DNA of 64,000 nucleotides from Corythucha ciliata (lineage: Eukaryota; Arthropoda; Insecta; Hemiptera; Tingidae). Of this stretch, positions 33,905 to 48,700 are shown in pieces (the first letter of the stretch is position 1; the number at the start of each line of letters is the position of its first letter). Both the position numbers and the translations under genes were made by a program. The stretch is taken from positions 6,863,253 through 6,927,252 of the forward strand of contig CM075939.1 of assembly GCA_038030265.1 (NCBI GenBank), given 5' to 3'. The notes beneath the pieces were generated by a model, which was not told where the DNA came from, made no database searches, and saw nothing but the letters and a program-made list of their open reading frames with translations.

Positions 33905-36900
33905 AACTGGCGTTTCCTCAATTTTCAGCCGGGAATGAGTGAATTATCGCAGTTCCAGCTACGTGCAATTAGCGTTTTCCTCCAATTTTTGTCGCCAATC
34001 AGGGATTTTTCTCAATTTTTGTCACGAATTAGAGCTTTTATAATTTTAACTGCCTATAATTTATCACCATTAGCCGCGAATTACAGCTTCTACCCTAATT
34101 TAGTCCTGAATTAGTGGAGTTTTTTCACTTTGTTCCGAGCATTGGCGTTTTTCACACTTTTAAGCTGAGCATGACGGTCTTCTGTCGTTTGTAAATTTCT
34201 CTATTTTCCTGCAAATGAGCGCTTATCTCAATGTTTGCTGGGAAATACTTTTTCTCGGCTTGAGACACGAATTATTGCTCAATGTTAGGCGAGAATTACC
34301 GCTTAAACTCAATTTTAACCGCGAATTAGCGGATTTTCTTCAAGTTGATCCGTGAATAAACATTTTTCTCCATTTGTCTTGACTTGATCTTGATTTTAGC
34401 CGTGAATTATTGCTTTTCCTCAATTCTATCCGTGAATTCGTCATTTTTTGTCGCGTTTTGTCACGAATTAACGCTTTTCCATTATTTTTGACGCGAATAT
34501 TGTAGCGGTTTTTTAAAATTTGTTGCCTCGTACTTGCCTATAAAATAGCACACTTGAGCATCAAATTAATGGCTTAAAGGAATTTGGGGTTAGCGCATTT
34601 TGTCTATTGAAGTTGTCTTTCAAATACACTGCCGCCGTGAGGGTTGCCTTAAGAATTGGTGTATCTTCCTTAATTTTATAGTGGCAATTGAACTCTTTTT
34701 CTCGAAATTAGCCACGAACCAACGCTTTAAAACCAAAACTTTTAGTTAGTAGCAAATCTTCAGTCACGTAGTTTCCTCGAGAAACCATGAATTGGCGTTT
34801 TTAAAGTATATAAATATAAGCTGAGCCTGCGAGCGATTCATCTCTGTTTTTCCCAATCTCATAGCTGATGCCTTGGGTCTAGAGCGCGCCGAAAAAAGTA
34901 TCAGCCCGCTCACGCCGGCGTGATGTAATAATCGGGACTGGGCCCACGATGGCAATCCACTCGGTGTACAGAACAGAAAGGGATTTTTATCAATTTTAGC
35001 TGTTTATTAGCGTTTTTCTCAATTTTAGCCATGAATTACATAAAGTTTTTACAAGTTTTTTAGCCGCCGATCAGCACTTTTCCTCAATCTTAGCCGCGAA
35101 TCAACATTTCCCCCAATTTCAGACGGGAATTAATGTTTTTCTTGATTTTAACTTGAATTAATCTTTTTATCAAATTTTAGCCACGGTTTTTTGGCGTTTT
35201 TCTCAATTTTAGCCGTGAATTGGTGTTTTTTTTCTACGATTTATCCGTAAAGTTGCTCTCTTTCTTAGTCATTTTCCTCAATTTTTTGCCAGGAATTAGT
35301 ATTTTTCCTAGTTTTAGCCATGAATTAGCGTTTTTCTCTGTTTTAGCCGTGACTAGCTCTTTTCCTCAATTTTAGTTATGCGGATCGAAACTTCCCCCAA
35401 TTTCAACCGGGAATTTAATGTTTTTTATTTTAGCCGCAATTTAGCGTTTTTTCTAATTTTGGCCACGGATTGACATTTTTGTCGTGAATTAGTGATTTTT
35501 TTTTCACGCTTTATCCGCGAATTAGCGCTTTTTCTGGGAGATTTTTCGAAATTAAAGCCACGAATTAGCGAATTTCCCAATCTGAGCCACTAAATAAATT
35601 GAGAAATTTTCTCAATTTCAGCCGTGAATTGGCGTTTTTTATTACCTCTAGCCTTACTCCTATGATAATTCGCGGTAAAAATTGGTTGGAAGCTCTCATT
35701 TGCTTCTAAAATTCTGAAAAAGCGTCAATTCGCGGGTAAAATAGAGAAAAACGCCAATTCGCCGTTAAAATAGCAATAAACGCTACTTCGTGAAAAAATT
35801 TGTAAAGAGAACTGATTCGCAAATTGAGAAAACCCTTATTCGCCGATTGTTGAGGCAACTTCGTGGCTTAAATTGAGAAAAAGCGCTATTTCCTGGCGGT
35901 AAAAGTGCCGATTTACAGCTAAAATGGATGAAATCGCTGATACGCTGCTAAAATTCTGAAAAGGTTCCATAGTTCACAGTTGAAATTGAGAAAATGTGTT
36001 ATTTCATGTACAAAATGGAGAAATCGTGCTAATAACGCAGCTAGAATTTTTGTAAAACCTCTTATTTGCACCTAAGATTCAGAAAATGACTGTACAGGCG
36101 GTTTCTGAGGGCAACATCGTGTCTAGAATTGAGAAGTTGACGTAATTTAGTGCCACGTAAAACGGATATTTCTTGTATATCTAGTGACCAAGTGGGCCTC
36201 CTGCAGAGATTTCCGCCCCACAGACTCCGACAGGAATAGGTCCGCCACCAAATTGAGAAATATGTTAGCGCGTTTACACGGTTCAATCTCATGGCTCAAT
36301 TTCATGAAATTCAATTAAATGTCTTCCGTCAGATTGAACAGTGGCTCGGGTAAACGGGCCTTTAATTCGCGGATTTATGTGAAAATACCGGCTAATTCAC
36401 GGCTAAAACTGATAAAACCCGACAATTGATGGGTAAAATTGAAATAAAGCACTCATTCGCAGCTAAAGTGGAGAAAAAGTGTTAATAAAGTTAACAAAAC
36501 GAGCTCATTCGCTTCAAAAATTGAGAAAAACGCCAGACCGTGGATCAATTTGACAAAATACACTAATTCAAGGCTAAAATGACGTAAAAGCAGTTAATGG
36601 ACAGCTAAAATTAAGAAATAATTCTTGGCTAAAATTGAGAAAAATGTTGATTCGCGGATTTATTTGAAAATACCCGGTAATTTGCGGCTAAAACCGAGAA
36701 AAAACGATAATTCCCGGCTCAAATTGAAATAAAGCGCTCATTCGCCGCTCAAGTGGAGAAAATGTGTTAGTCAAGTTAACAAAACGAGCTCATTCACATA
36801 AAAAATGGGGGAAAACACCAGCTCGCGGAACAATTGACAAAAACCGCTAATTCCCGGCTAAAATTAAGATAGAGCGCTTATTCGCAGCTTGAAAAAACGC

Positions 36901-37970
36901 GTTAATTCGCGGCTAAAGGTAACAAAAAGTCCTTATTCACCGTTAAAAATGAATGAAAAAGCTAATTTGCGAATAAATTTGAGAAAATCCACTAATTCGT
37001 GGCTAAATGAATGAACGAAGTAGCTCGCGGCTAAAATTAAGAAATAATTCGCGACTCAAAATGAGAAAAAGCGTGAATTCGCGCGGCTAAAATGGTAAAA
37101 AGGTCAATTCGCGGTGTGGAAATTCGCGTTTCACGGGAAAAATTGAGAAAAAGCTATAAAAACGCAACGAAAAAATTATATTCCTTGTTTTTCAAGGCAA
37201 TAAGGAGATCATAGAGATATCTATAGGCTCGTAGACCACGTTAGGTGCAGGTCCACCATCGCACGAAATCGTTAACGCTTTTTCTTCAATTTTAGCCGTG
37301 CAAATACGCCCTCCGTGATCCAAGAATCATTGCATTTTCTCGATTTTGGACTGAAAGTTACATCGAGAAACCAACAAATTTGCGGTTTTCCAGATTCTAG
37401 CCACAAATGACCTCTCTTTATCTATTAACCGCAGTGGGCACTCGCTCTCGCACTTGTTTGGTGCACTCTCAGCCACCAAATCAGCACCTCTATCGCTGAC
37501 TAACCCCAAGGACAGCTTATTTAAGCCGCGAGTTGACGATTTTTCTCAATTTTAGTCATAGTTTGGCCCAAGTACTGCACATTAGTGAATTGCCTTAATT
37601 TGAACCGAGTAAAGACTATTGATAACCTTGAATCAGCGCCCCTCCGCCCCATTTTAGTCTGAAAACCGCGAAACCACGTCTTTTCTCAATTTTATCCACG
37701 AATTACCGCTTTTTCTCAATTTTAGCCAACCAATCAGCGTTTTTTTTTTTCAATTTTGCGTGTTCTTACGTCTCACCATTTATTTAGCCGACCTAGGATG
37801 AACGGAAACTGTGGATTTTTTTTTTTAATTCTTAGCTGTGAAGTTTTCTTACCTCGGATTAGTGTTTTTCCTCAATTTTACCGTTAAATAATAGCTTTTT
37901 ATCAATTTCAGCGGCCAATGAGCGCCTTTTTCCTCAATTTTAGCCACAAATTGATTTCTCCATTAATGTT
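33905..37970. repeat. Family A minisatellite, forward-reverse-forward blocks (copy 2)
   Basis: The forward block runs from 33905 to 35640, broken by a non-repeat patch at about 34560-34980. The reverse block is 35660-37170 and the second forward block 37270-37970. Landmarks: GGGGTTAGCGCATTTTGTCT at 34592 (near-copy at 43529), AACGCTTTAAAACC at 34725 (near-copy at 43660), and GATTTCCGCCCC with ATAGGTCCGCC at about 36210. The short frames are by-products of the repeat. Confidence 0.85.
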
Positions 37971-38121
37971 TTTTCTCTCAGAGTGGGTCAGAGTTGAAAA
38001 GGCAATGGGGACCTCAATTCCATTTCCAAACTGCCGAAGTAGTGTGTTTGATGGTATTTTAGCTCCTGAGGGCGAGATTAGGTCGTGTGATGAATGCTGC
38101 GCTACTCCTTGTTTTGTAGAA

Positions 38122-38127
38122 TTTATT
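38122..38127 (-). promoter_or_regulatory. Candidate polyadenylation signal of Fer3-like gene
   Basis: AATAAA on the minus strand, about 97 bp after the Fer3 stop codon. Confidence 0.55.
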
Positions 38128-38223
38128 GATCAAATAAATAACGTATAAAATAATTAAATAAGGTGAAAAATGGAAGACTAGATAAAATATCACATTAAAG
38201 GATGGTTGTTTCAAACAACAAAT

Positions 38224-38640
38224 TTAAGTAATAATTGAGTATGGTATATACTCCCTCGGGGAATGATAAATTGGTGACGGTGGTCCGATGGCGTCTTTGT
38301 GCGTTCCATTCAAAAGCTCGCTCATAAATGAGATGTAGGTAATAGCGAGGCGGAGAGTTTCAATTCGAGACAATCGCTTCTCATAAGCGAACGTTGGTAC
38401 TTTACGACGCAACTTGTCGAAAGCTTCGTTCAAATTGAACATTCGCCGACGCTCGCGAATATTAGCCGCTCGGCGTTGTGCAATAGTCGCAACGCGACGC
38501 CTCGGTTTCCTCTGATGATGGTGTCCGGTCTGCAGACCGCCTCCACCGACGACGGATCCGACACTGCCGGTGCTACCGCCACCGGGCCCAGTGGACGGGA
38601 CGAGGGTTCCATTGTGCATGACTCCACTTCCGCGTAGCAT
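38224..38640 (-). CDS. Fer3: bHLH transcription factor, Fer3 (FERD3L) type
   Basis: 138 residues. Residues 47-110 are a bHLH of the Fer3/Nephew-of-atonal 3 group of the Atonal/Twist superfamily: the basic region [19 protein letters not shown] (56-74) with the DNA-contacting E63 and R64-R65-R66, then the loop [12 protein letters not shown] (81-92), and helix 2 [14 protein letters not shown] (93-106). The NLNEAFD and [13 protein letters not shown] blocks separate this group from Twist and Hand. The N-terminus is Gly/Ser/His-rich; the tail after 110 is short. An in-frame stop lies about 30 bp upstream of the first ATG. A splice acceptor-like CTATAG just before the ATG means an upstream exon cannot be excluded. 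The expected role is a nuclear E-box activator that dimerises with Daughterless/E-proteins in development. Confidence 0.9.
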   Translation of the reverse strand: MLRGSGVMHNGTLVPSTGPGGGSTGSVGSVVGGGGLQTGHHHQRKPRRRVATIAQRRAANIRERRRMFNLNEAFDKLRRKVPTFAYEKRLSRIETLRLAITYISFMSELLNGTHKDAIGPPSPIYHSPREYIPYSIIT

Positions 38641-39694
38641 TCTATAGTCACGTTTAATATTTTAACTTTTATAGCCGCTTCTTCTTTTTAATTAATATGA
38701 CATGTTGTTTGAATCACCTATGGTGAAAAATTGCTGTGTGGTTAGGCGGGGAAGGCCAAAGTTCGGATGGACAACTTAGTGGGGCGTAGCCCCCGTGATG
38801 CCCCCACATTCCCGCTGGGTGTGCCCCTCCGCAATATATTTCACTGTCGCTGCAACCCTGGGCCAAAAGATTCATTTTTCAAAATCATTTAATAGTATTT
38901 TATAGTTACGTCTAACAAAAATTAATAACGAATAAATCCATAACTTTAAATTTGCATGCATTAGCACTATATCCAACTATGAAAACTCAACCCCTAAATG
39001 CGTTTTGAAAATACAAAATGAGCTGGAAATCGAAATGGTGTGAAAGAAGCGTGAGAAAGGCTTCCTTCTTGAGTAATTTTAACAACGCTACACGCTCGTA
39101 CACTAAAGCCCACTGATAAATTTCAGAAAGAGCAATCGAAGTACCATAATTTGATCGAAGATGACAACCTTTCTACTCACGTTAGTCTGTGTCGATTGAA
39201 TGTCCCAAACGGGCAAGTCGCTGCTCATGATGACACTAAAGGGGATGCAACTCACTTCATCTCTTTCACCCCTTCCTTTAGTGCGTTAAAGGGGCGGGTA
39301 GGGAGCCCTTTTTCCGTGCCCCACAAAGGGAGGGGGGTATGGAACTTTTATTAGTTGGCAACATAGAATCCGCCCCCTTCTCTTGAATCTGTTGCCCAGT
39401 TGCTACGGGGGCGGGACGATTCGCTTATAATAAGCCCTTTGAAACCTGATCTCGACCAATGAGAAAGGAGTGTAACAGACTGTAGGAAAATCGACCAACA
39501 TTTGTTTAAAAGTTGATTCCATAAAGTGACATGGCTGCCCTAAAAAAAACGCAGGGGTGGGTGGGGACTAACAAAAATTATATAAATCAAAATTTGATGT
39601 AGCTACCTATTTAAACATTAAATCTGTTGCTTGACATTTACTAATTTACGATACCTTTCCACCTGTCGGCAGGCCTTTGTTCCAGAGAAAAATA
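38641..39694. other. Divergent intergenic region between Fer3 and cytochrome b561
   Basis: Lies between the minus-strand Fer3 start and the first plus-strand cytochrome b561 exon, so it probably contains promoters for both. No core motif can be assigned with confidence. Confidence 0.4.
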
Positions 39695-39758
39695 ATGTCT
39701 GGCGATGCTCAACGACTGGGTCACAAAGAAGGGGAGGAGTCGCCTCTAGACAAAGAAG
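39695..39758 (+). CDS. Cyb561: Cytochrome b561 candidate first exon a
   Basis: ATG, 21 codons (acidic MSGDAQRLGHKEGEE start), then one base and the donor GTAAAA. Phase 1, in frame with the exon at 63332; a 23.6-kb intron would be required. Confidence 0.55.
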
Positions 39759-42700
39759 GTAAAACATTAATATGTACGATTTATAATAAAATAACAAGAG
39801 CAAAACGCGACCAATAACTTTTTTAATTATCGAAAATATCGTAAAGCTACAAGCAAAACCCTTCAAAAATTTAAATGGATGATTCTGGGCCCCCTTCAAA
39901 TGTAAATTCCCCCTTCCCCCCTGGAAAGATCGTCGAACGCATAGTCTGTTTCGCGGATTTAGGTATCGCTACTTTGTGCTTTATGTTCGGTTAAAAATCT
40001 GAGTCAAGAAGCGTATCTGAAACCGTGGAGCATGCGTTGCGGTGTCAACCGATTGTCGTGTGTGGCTGAAGCGTTCCGTTCGTGCCGCGAGTAGACGGAG
40101 TGTCTTTATGATCTCGAGAACACTAAAAATTCACAATGTGTTGTTGTTATTTTGCTGATTGTAATGAGAAGGGCTTTGCTTGATTTATTGTGAAACAATA
40201 TTTGGCTATTTTTTATGTTCAAACGCCGAAATTCGTGGTTTGCTCCAATTAAACGTACAACAAATAAATAACAAGGTCTTCCTTATATGTTTAGTGGAGA
40301 TGTTTTTGTCCGCGATTAAGCGCTTTATCTCAATAATTCAGCCGCGCGTTAGTGATTTTTCTCATTTCTGCCGGTAATTCGCATTTCTTGTTTTCTTATG
40401 TGTTGGTAGTTTATTTCAGTTTACATACCAAATAACGATTTTTTCACTTTTATCCTTGAATTAGCGCCTTTTCTCAAATGTTTAGCAGGTTGGGAATTTC
40501 TCAATTTTAGATGTGAAGGACCACTTTTCTCCTGAACTAGCGCCTTTTCCTAATTTTAACAAGAAATTATCTACCAAAAACCGTTCATTGACGTTTTCTT
40601 ATAAAATTGTCCAAGAATTGTAGCATTTTCTCATTTTTATTCGCGAATTTAGCGTTTTTTTTTACAAGTTTATCTGTGAATTCGGCGCTATTTCTCCATT
40701 TTAGCGGTGAATTTTGAATTGGCCTCCAGAGAAAAGCCGTGGATTGGCGTTTTCTTAGTTTTACTCGCGAAGCAACATGATCACTTCTAGCCGTGAAGTA
40801 TAACGCTTTTTCTCAATATTAACTGCGAATTATCGCTTTCTTTCAATTTTTGGCTGAGCATTAGACCTACGTATCAATTTTAGCCGCGTTTTTAACACTT
40901 TTTCTCCATTTTATCCGCCGATTCAGAGTTTTTTCTCCATTTTTGTCGCGAATAAGCGTTTTTCTCTATTTATCAGCGAATTTAGCGTTTTCCACAAGTT
41001 CATCGACGCTATTTCTTAATTTTATCTGTGAATATTAGCTTCCAGATGCCGAGGATTGGCGTTTTCTTAATTTTAGCTGCTACAATTAGCAACTTGATCA
41101 CTTCTAGCCGTTAACTAGTGGCTTTTTCTGATTAGTAGCTGCGAATTAACGTTTTCTCTCAATTTTAAGTGCGAATTAGCGGGGTTTTTCACTTATAGCC
41201 ATGAATTAGCGCTTTTTCATTTTATTTTAGATGCAAATGCTCAATTTTTTCTGTGGACTAAAACTTGTTCCAATTTAAACCGCGAATTGGATTTTTCTCA
41301 ATTTTAGCCGTGAATTAGCCGTGGGCAAAATTGATAGAAACCGTTTAAAAAAAACGCTCATTCGTAGCTAAGGAAAAAACACTGATTCGTATTATCTGAA
41401 GGCTAATTCCCACGTAAGATTGAGAATAGCACATTCTTGAAATTTAGTACACTGCTGAAATTGAGATAAATTATACTAATTCGCGGCTTCTAAAGGCAAG
41501 TTCGCCCAGCTATAATTGAAAAAGCACGCCAGGCCCCTTAGTAGGCGGGTAAAATTGGCAAATCGCCCTAATGAGCTGTTCTTGAGGCAAATCCACCGCT
41601 AGCAATTTAGGAAAATCGCTGATTAGCGGTTTCTCCGTGCAACTTACAGGTCAAAACCTGGGAAAAAACGCTGATTCGCGGTTCACCGAGGACTTTAAAG
41701 AGATACTTTTTTTTTTTTAATCGCCAATGTGCTGTTCTCAGGCGGAAAATTGCGGAAAAGCCTTATTGTTCTGAAATGAATTGAAAAACAAAAAACAAAC
41801 AAACAAAACTTTAGGTAAATCGCCTAGAATAATTGATGAAAAGCGTTAATTGTTTAAAAAAAAAGCTCAATTATACCGTGAAAATTGAGGAAAAACGCTG
41901 AATTCGTGGCGTCTGAAGGCAACTTTGCTGCGGCAATGCGCGCAAGTGCGCTGTTCTTTTGGGACATGCGACATGCCCGTGGCTAAAAGTTTAGAATAGG
42001 CTGTAATTTGCGGCTAACATTAAGAAAAACCGACAATTCACGACGGTAAATTGAAAAATCGCTTTTGTCCTGTTCTTTTGGGCAAGCCCGCGCGGCGAAA
42101 TTTCAAAAGAAGCGATTGTTCGCTGCTAATTAAGATAAATAAACATTAATTTAGTGCAGCTATTGATAAAACGCGTCAATTCGTGGCTAAAATTGAAAGA
42201 AATGCGCTCATTGGCCGCTAAAATTGATTGAAAAAGCGCTTAATTTATCGTTAAAATTGAGTAAACACTAATTCGTGGTGTCATAAGGCAACTATGCAGC
42301 CAAGATTAAAAAAAAAATTCTTCTGTACATTCTGGGGCGGCTAAATAAATGGTGAAATCATGGCAACTGGGGGGCTGCTCTTGGAACAAGTCCACGGCTA
42401 AAAGTCTGGAAAAAGATCTATAATTTTTTACGTTGCGGGTTTTTCTTAAATTTTAGCCATGAAACGCTAGTATCCGCACCGCGAATTGGCCTTTTTAACA
42501 ATTTTAGTCGCAGAATCAATTTTGGCCGCGCACTACTGCGTTTATCATGTTTTAGCCTCGAATTAGTGGATTTTCTCAAATGTATCCGTAAATTAGCTAA
42601 TTCCTCCATTTTTAGCTGTGAATGAGGACTTCTTTGTCACCTTTTAGAGCACCGCGCTAATTGACGATTTTTCTCCATTTCAGCTGCGAATAAGTGCTTT

Positions 42701-45700
42701 ATCTCCATTTTATAAACGTCAGCCCCTATTTAGCAGGTTTTCTCGAACATGTACATCATTTTCAATTAGCGTTTTTTCCTTTTAGCCGTGAATCAGGGCT
42801 TTTCCGTAATTTTTGGAACGAATTACAGCATTTTTTCAGTTTCATATCTTCGAATTATTTCTTAATTAGCGCATATATACTCAATTTTAGCAACGAATAA
42901 GTGGATTTTGTGGCGTTTTTATCCATTTTTGCTGGGAATGAGCGCGAATCAACACTTTAGCCGCGAATAGGGGCTTTAATTCAATTTTAGCCGGAATTAT
43001 CGGGTTTTTCTCAGTTCCAGCAGCGAATTAGCGGGTATTCTAAAATAAACCCGCGAGTTAAAACATTTCTTTTTCTCCATTTCAGCCGTGGACTAGAGCT
43101 TTTCCTCAATAAATTAGCGCATTTCCCGAATTTTAACCGTGAATTATTTGTAATTTTAGCCGCTAATAACCGCTTTTACTTCACTTTTACCGTAATTAAC
43201 TGATTTTTGTCAAATGGATCCGCGAACTGGCGTTTTTATCAATTTTTGATACGAATGAGCTCGTTTTGGAGACTTTATTAACACTTTCTCTCAACTCGAA
43301 CGAGCGCTTGTTATAAGAGTGGTTTATCTCAAATTTAGTCTGGAATTAGTAGGGCTTTGCGTTTTTATCGATTTTTAACCGCAAATTAGCGATTTTTTTC
43401 GCTTTTTAGAATGAATTAGACTTTTTCCCCTACATTTTAGGCGCCTTTTACAACTTCTTGTCGTCTACTTGCCCAAAAATTAACACATTAGCGCCGCTTC
43501 TCAATTTTAGCCGCCTATTAAGGGCATAACGAAACTCGGGGTTAGCGTATTTTGTCTGCTTTATCCGTGAAGTTGCCTTCTCATACCTAGTATTGGACTA
43601 TTATTCCTAATGTTAACGGCAAATGAGCGCTTGTTTTCAATATAAGCTGCGAATCGACGCTTTAAAACCTGAAAATTCTTATTTTTGCAATCCTTATGCT
43701 TTTGTTTATGCGGGGACCGCTTCTAAACGGTGGCCAGGGGCGGTCCGTCTCCCTCGAAGGATGACCAGACGTCCAACTTTCCCCGGACGTGTCCTACTTT
43801 TTTGAGCGTTCGGGGACGGTGTCCGGGGAGAGGTCAATATTGTGCTTTTTTTGTCGTACTTTTTCGGTCTCTACTTGCTATGTAACGTCTTTACACAAAG
43901 CTGCGGCGCATAGCTGCCACGTCCCCCAGTTACAGCTTGCCCTCGCGGCCCTCATAGCAGTCCTTCGGTGAGCCGGATCCGGATCTCCCCCCCCTCCCCT
44001 AACACGATTTTACCAGCTCACGTCGAGCGCCACAGACCACTCAGAGAACAATTCAGTGATTTTACCCCAACATGAACATCTCCTCCACACACCAGCATGC
44101 CTCCATTTCACTCAAAACTCTGAAAATCATCCCACAACCCATGAGAACCATCGGACCATTCAAACCGGAAAATTACACTCACAGTCTGATTAAAACGAAT
44201 CATGATCGTTTGGCACTTTCAAAAACAAATTTTCGTCACCCTTTTAGTCGTCAATTTAGCAGATTTTCGATCATTCAGAACTAAATTTGACGGATTCGCC
44301 TCGTTCAAATACCAATTTTGGGCCTCTGCTCATTTAAAAACCAAATTTCGTGGGTTTTACTCTTTCAAAACCAATTTTACTGGCTTTCACTCTTTCAGAA
44401 CCCAACAGTGGACTTGGCGCCTTTAAAACGCAATTTCGGGGATTTTGACCTGTTCAAAAACCAAATATCTAGGCTTTTGCCTTTTACATGATTGGTTTCT
44501 TAGGTTTGGTTAATTAAAAAACTAATTTGTTTCGCAAAAAACAAAAGAAAAAAAAAAACAATTTCGTAATTTCGGTTTTTTCAAATTGCATTTTTGCTGG
44601 AGATTTTCACACTTCCACGAACAAACGTTTTAAGTTTGGCACCTTAGAAAACAAAATTCCACCAATTTTAGTTATTTCGTACACCAATTTTACTGATTTT
44701 CTCGCTTTCAAATCTCAAATTACGTGGACTCTGCTCTTGAAACAACCAATTTTACAAACTTTCGCTGTATCAGAACGCAATTTCGTTCGCTTCGCTCCTT
44801 TAAACCCTGATTTGGGGAATTTCGCATGATAGAAAACCAAATTTCGTGGCTTTACCTCTTTGTAAAATATAAGTTTCACGGGCCCGGGTAATTCAACAGC
44901 CAAATTCGGGACAAAAAAAAAAAAAAATGACGAAAAAAAGAAATTCGTGATTTTGGCTTCTTCAATCCACAATTTCGCCGTCGATTTTTCATAACCCAAT
45001 GTTTCAAATTTGGCACCTTCAAAACCAAATTTCAAGGATTTCTGTCATTTAGAAGCCCAATTTCGCTGTTTTTCACGCGTTTACAACAAAAGTGTCGTGG
45101 TTTTAGATCTTACTGGAAATCATTTTCGCAGGTTTGGCCAATTCGGAAAGTTAATTTGGCTTATTCCAAACCTTTCTGTCAATTTGGGTCAATTTTGCTG
45201 ACTCTATCCAAATTGCGACGCGAATTTGGCTCATTTCAACACAAATTTCACAGACGTTGGTTGTTTTATTAGCCAAATTTCGTGGGTTTGGCTCTTTCTG
45301 TAGTGCACAGTCGCTCGACTTTGACCAATTCGAAAAACTAACATCGAAAAAACAAATTTCGGGATTTTGGCAGCTTCAAACTCAAATTACGCTCGGGTTT
45401 TGCTGTATCAAACCCTAATTTCGCGTATTTTTTTAAAAACAAATTTCGTGTCCCTTAGCTTTTTCTAAAATTAATTTCGCAAATTTCGCTAGTTCGAAGA
45501 ACTTTAGCTCTTTAAAAAAGCGAATTCATGGATTTGGCTCGATCACTAAAAATTGTGTCATTTTGGCTTTCACAAACCCATGTTTCGCGGGCTTTCGCTC
45601 TTTCAAAACCTAATTCGCGGATTTGGCTCATCCAGAAAACCATAATTTCATAGATTTTGCTCTTTTCAAACCCCAGTTTCATGGTTTTCGTTCTTTCAAA

Positions 45701-48700
45701 ACCTTATTTCCTACCTGAATCGCTAAAGTGGTCGTGTTGTGGGCCGACCTCCTGTATGATCGAACTGATCTAAGTTTAGTCGTTGTTCTTGTATTTGAGC
45801 TTCCTAACTTGTGTGTCCTACTTTCCATCGAAAGCGTCCTGCTATTGTCCTACTTTTCGTGCCAGGCGTCCCTCGCCTCTACGTCGGCGTATGCGGGCTA
45901 TACTGATCTCTTGTGGCTAAGATCTCATCTCGTAGGGCCCGCTCGTTTGTTGCAAAATTGGAGCCAAAAAACTCTACTAGCTATAAAAGAGATACAAAAA
46001 CCCCGCTCTGTGTGCGATCCCCCCCCCCCCATACCGCACGATATGAATTCAGGGCTTTATGCGGTGAATTTACTGAGAGGGCGTGGTCGTTTAATACGTG
46101 CCTATAGCAACATGTACATTGAGGGCAATGGCAATTCTGCAATACCGTGCATTGTACGTTCTACCTTTTTTGTAAATAAGTTTTTAATTTCCCGCACTTG
46201 AATAGGCGCTGTGAGAACGTTTTCCCCTCTCTCTTAATATTTTCTTTTAAATACGCCCTCAGCATGTTTCTTGAATACTCGCGCTATGATTCACGCAAAA
46301 AATCATTAGACAAGTTTGTTTGTTGAGATCGCGCGGATATCACTGTGTGAGTCCTTCGCGGCAATGGAACCTCAACCAGCAGGTAAAACGCGTTTTGTTT
46401 CCGTTAAATTCGAGGATGGATTAGTGTTTTTAGTTATAATCATAGTAAAGTTATTTCTTACGTTTCTTAAGTGTGCCCATTCATGTCGTATGAACTAGGC
46501 ATCGTCGTAGTTCATGTTGTTGTCATTGAAAACTTTCGCAAAATACCAGAAGTTTTGTCATTGCATTGATTAAATTGTTATTTGCCCCAGGCAAATATGC
46601 CCAGACGAGGAAACTTCCGTCGGTTTATAAGATGAGGGATCACGAAACATTTGTCTCGTGCGTATTTTTCTTACTCTGGCGCGAGGATATGATTTTTCAT
46701 CATGTCAGGCGATGTTTGCGAACACGCTGAAGTTACCAATTTTTACATAAATTAATATATTTGTTTTGTTTTAATGAGAAATGTTGTAAGGCATCCTCCC
46801 TTTTTTTAAATGAAATCTCATGGGAACAAGCTCAAGGTCTCCCCTCTCTCTTGAATTGAGACTTGGGCTTGATGGGAGAAATAAAAACTGTGAAGAAGTA
46901 AAGAAAGCAAGAATGAAATCACTTTCATTGTTTGAAGTGAAATATACACACTGTGTGGAAACAAGAGGTGGGGAGGAATACGCGGAATCAAAACGTATTT
47001 AATTTACTGCCATTGAAAGCTGTTAAGAGGCGGGGGAATAACAACAGCTCAAAAAAAGGTATCAAGGGGAGGGGACAATAACGCTTTGTTAATTTCACGG
47101 CAAAGGTGATAAACTTCACGGGTCCATGCGAAGGCGACTTTTGATATAGTTTGACCGGCCACTTAGTGTTTGTTTCGTGATCATGACGAATAGTTACGCT
47201 CTTGAAACTTCGTCATCGACCGACCAAAATGGAGGTAAATATAGGCGTACGGCACATTAATTGATGAATATTGAAGTTTACTAGGAATTTCACCTTTTGA
47301 AACCACTTTCTTACTCTATAATCGTATGCTACACATTTTATTCCTTGCCCTTTGGTACAATGTTTCATCCGGACGAGGTTTAGTGAATTTATTCTAATTT
47401 TATTTTAGACGTGTCAACCTCGGTTGCGTATCGTCACTTATTAATAAATGGGATAATTAATTAGCTAGACTACCAAGTTAAAAATAACAGCCCAAGGGAG
47501 TTGTGTGAGTGCATTTCTATGTATGAAGAGTTACGTAACTGATGAATTCCGTGTATCTCGGTTCATCTTTGGGGCTATTCATCTATAGGAGGCGGTTGTT
47601 CAATCTTTGGACGATCGTGTTTTGAATTTTGTTTCTTTGTTGTTCAGTTCGTGACATTTTTTTTGTGAAAAATTACGCACAATTTATTTTAAACTGTTTG
47701 TTTGTATCCGGCGTAATCGCGATACAAAAGAGTGAGGGTAAGTTGACCGGCCGACTCAAGCGAGTCAAGGTCCCGGAACCGTGCGTGAAGCGTAACATTG
47801 GAAAAAGGTACCCCCAGTTCTACTTAGATTGTCAGTCTTTTACTTTCTCTTGTGGTTTCCAAGTCGGTTCGCCTTTTTTCAAGTTAACTGTACAAATTAT
47901 CTGTGCAGTTGTTTCGTACAACGTTCGATTCTCCTTCATTTTTCAAGGTACGTTTATGCGAAGCACTCTCTTCTCCTATAGCCTTAGTTTTCCAATGCAC
48001 CGAAAAAAAAAATTAAATAAAAGTTAACTGGAATCCTCTACACTTGAATCAATGAGCGTTGGCCAAGCCTTATTAGTCACGCGGATTTTCCAGCTGGCAG
48101 AATGCGTGGAATCTATCTGGTGAAGCGATTTGGGAGGGGGGGAGGTGATGTCAAAAAGTTGAACCATGACCGTGGCTAAAACCGTCCTTCTGTATATAGT
48201 TTTGTATACGAACTGCAGGGGGAAGACTATATGATAATTAGAGGCGCAACTTTTAGTAGCTCACCCTCCTAAATATTGTGTGATGCTTTCCCTCCCTCGC
48301 GATTCAATATCAATTATATGCAAATGTTCTAGAAAATATGTTTTCTTGGTTTCGTAACGCTTCACTCGCCCTCCTCAATTTCTACGATCGAGTGACTAAA
48401 CTTGAAATTGATTGACGAAGGGGATGATTTCAAAGGGGTGACTTTCCTGAAAATTGAATTTATTTACGTCATTTCGTGACAAATTATCCTAATATTGTTT
48501 CTTGTGAGCCGATAATTTCGCCCTATCGGGGGCGTTTGTAGAAGGATTTTATGTTATTTTGAAGGAAATTTTCTATTTTTTTAGCGTGAAACGCTTAAAA
48601 CTTCGGTAGTTAAATTCAGTCAACTGGAAACCTGCGACTGTGGCCAATTTGATCCTTTAGAAATAATAATAAATAACAACAAAAAAAGCCCCAGTTCGTC

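Noticed and set aside
44202..44829. Open frames of 74-100 codons in the 44-45 kb region
   Set aside because: They follow the 30-bp repeat, which is periodic in three; no gene-like features.
45728..46201. 157-codon frame
   Set aside because: No domain and low-complexity composition; no splice or start support.
47629..48027. 132-codon frame, with a basic segment KLTGRLKRVKVPEP
   Set aside because: Starts at TTG, has no ATG upstream in frame, and no acceptor of phase 1 that would fit the cytochrome b561 first exons.
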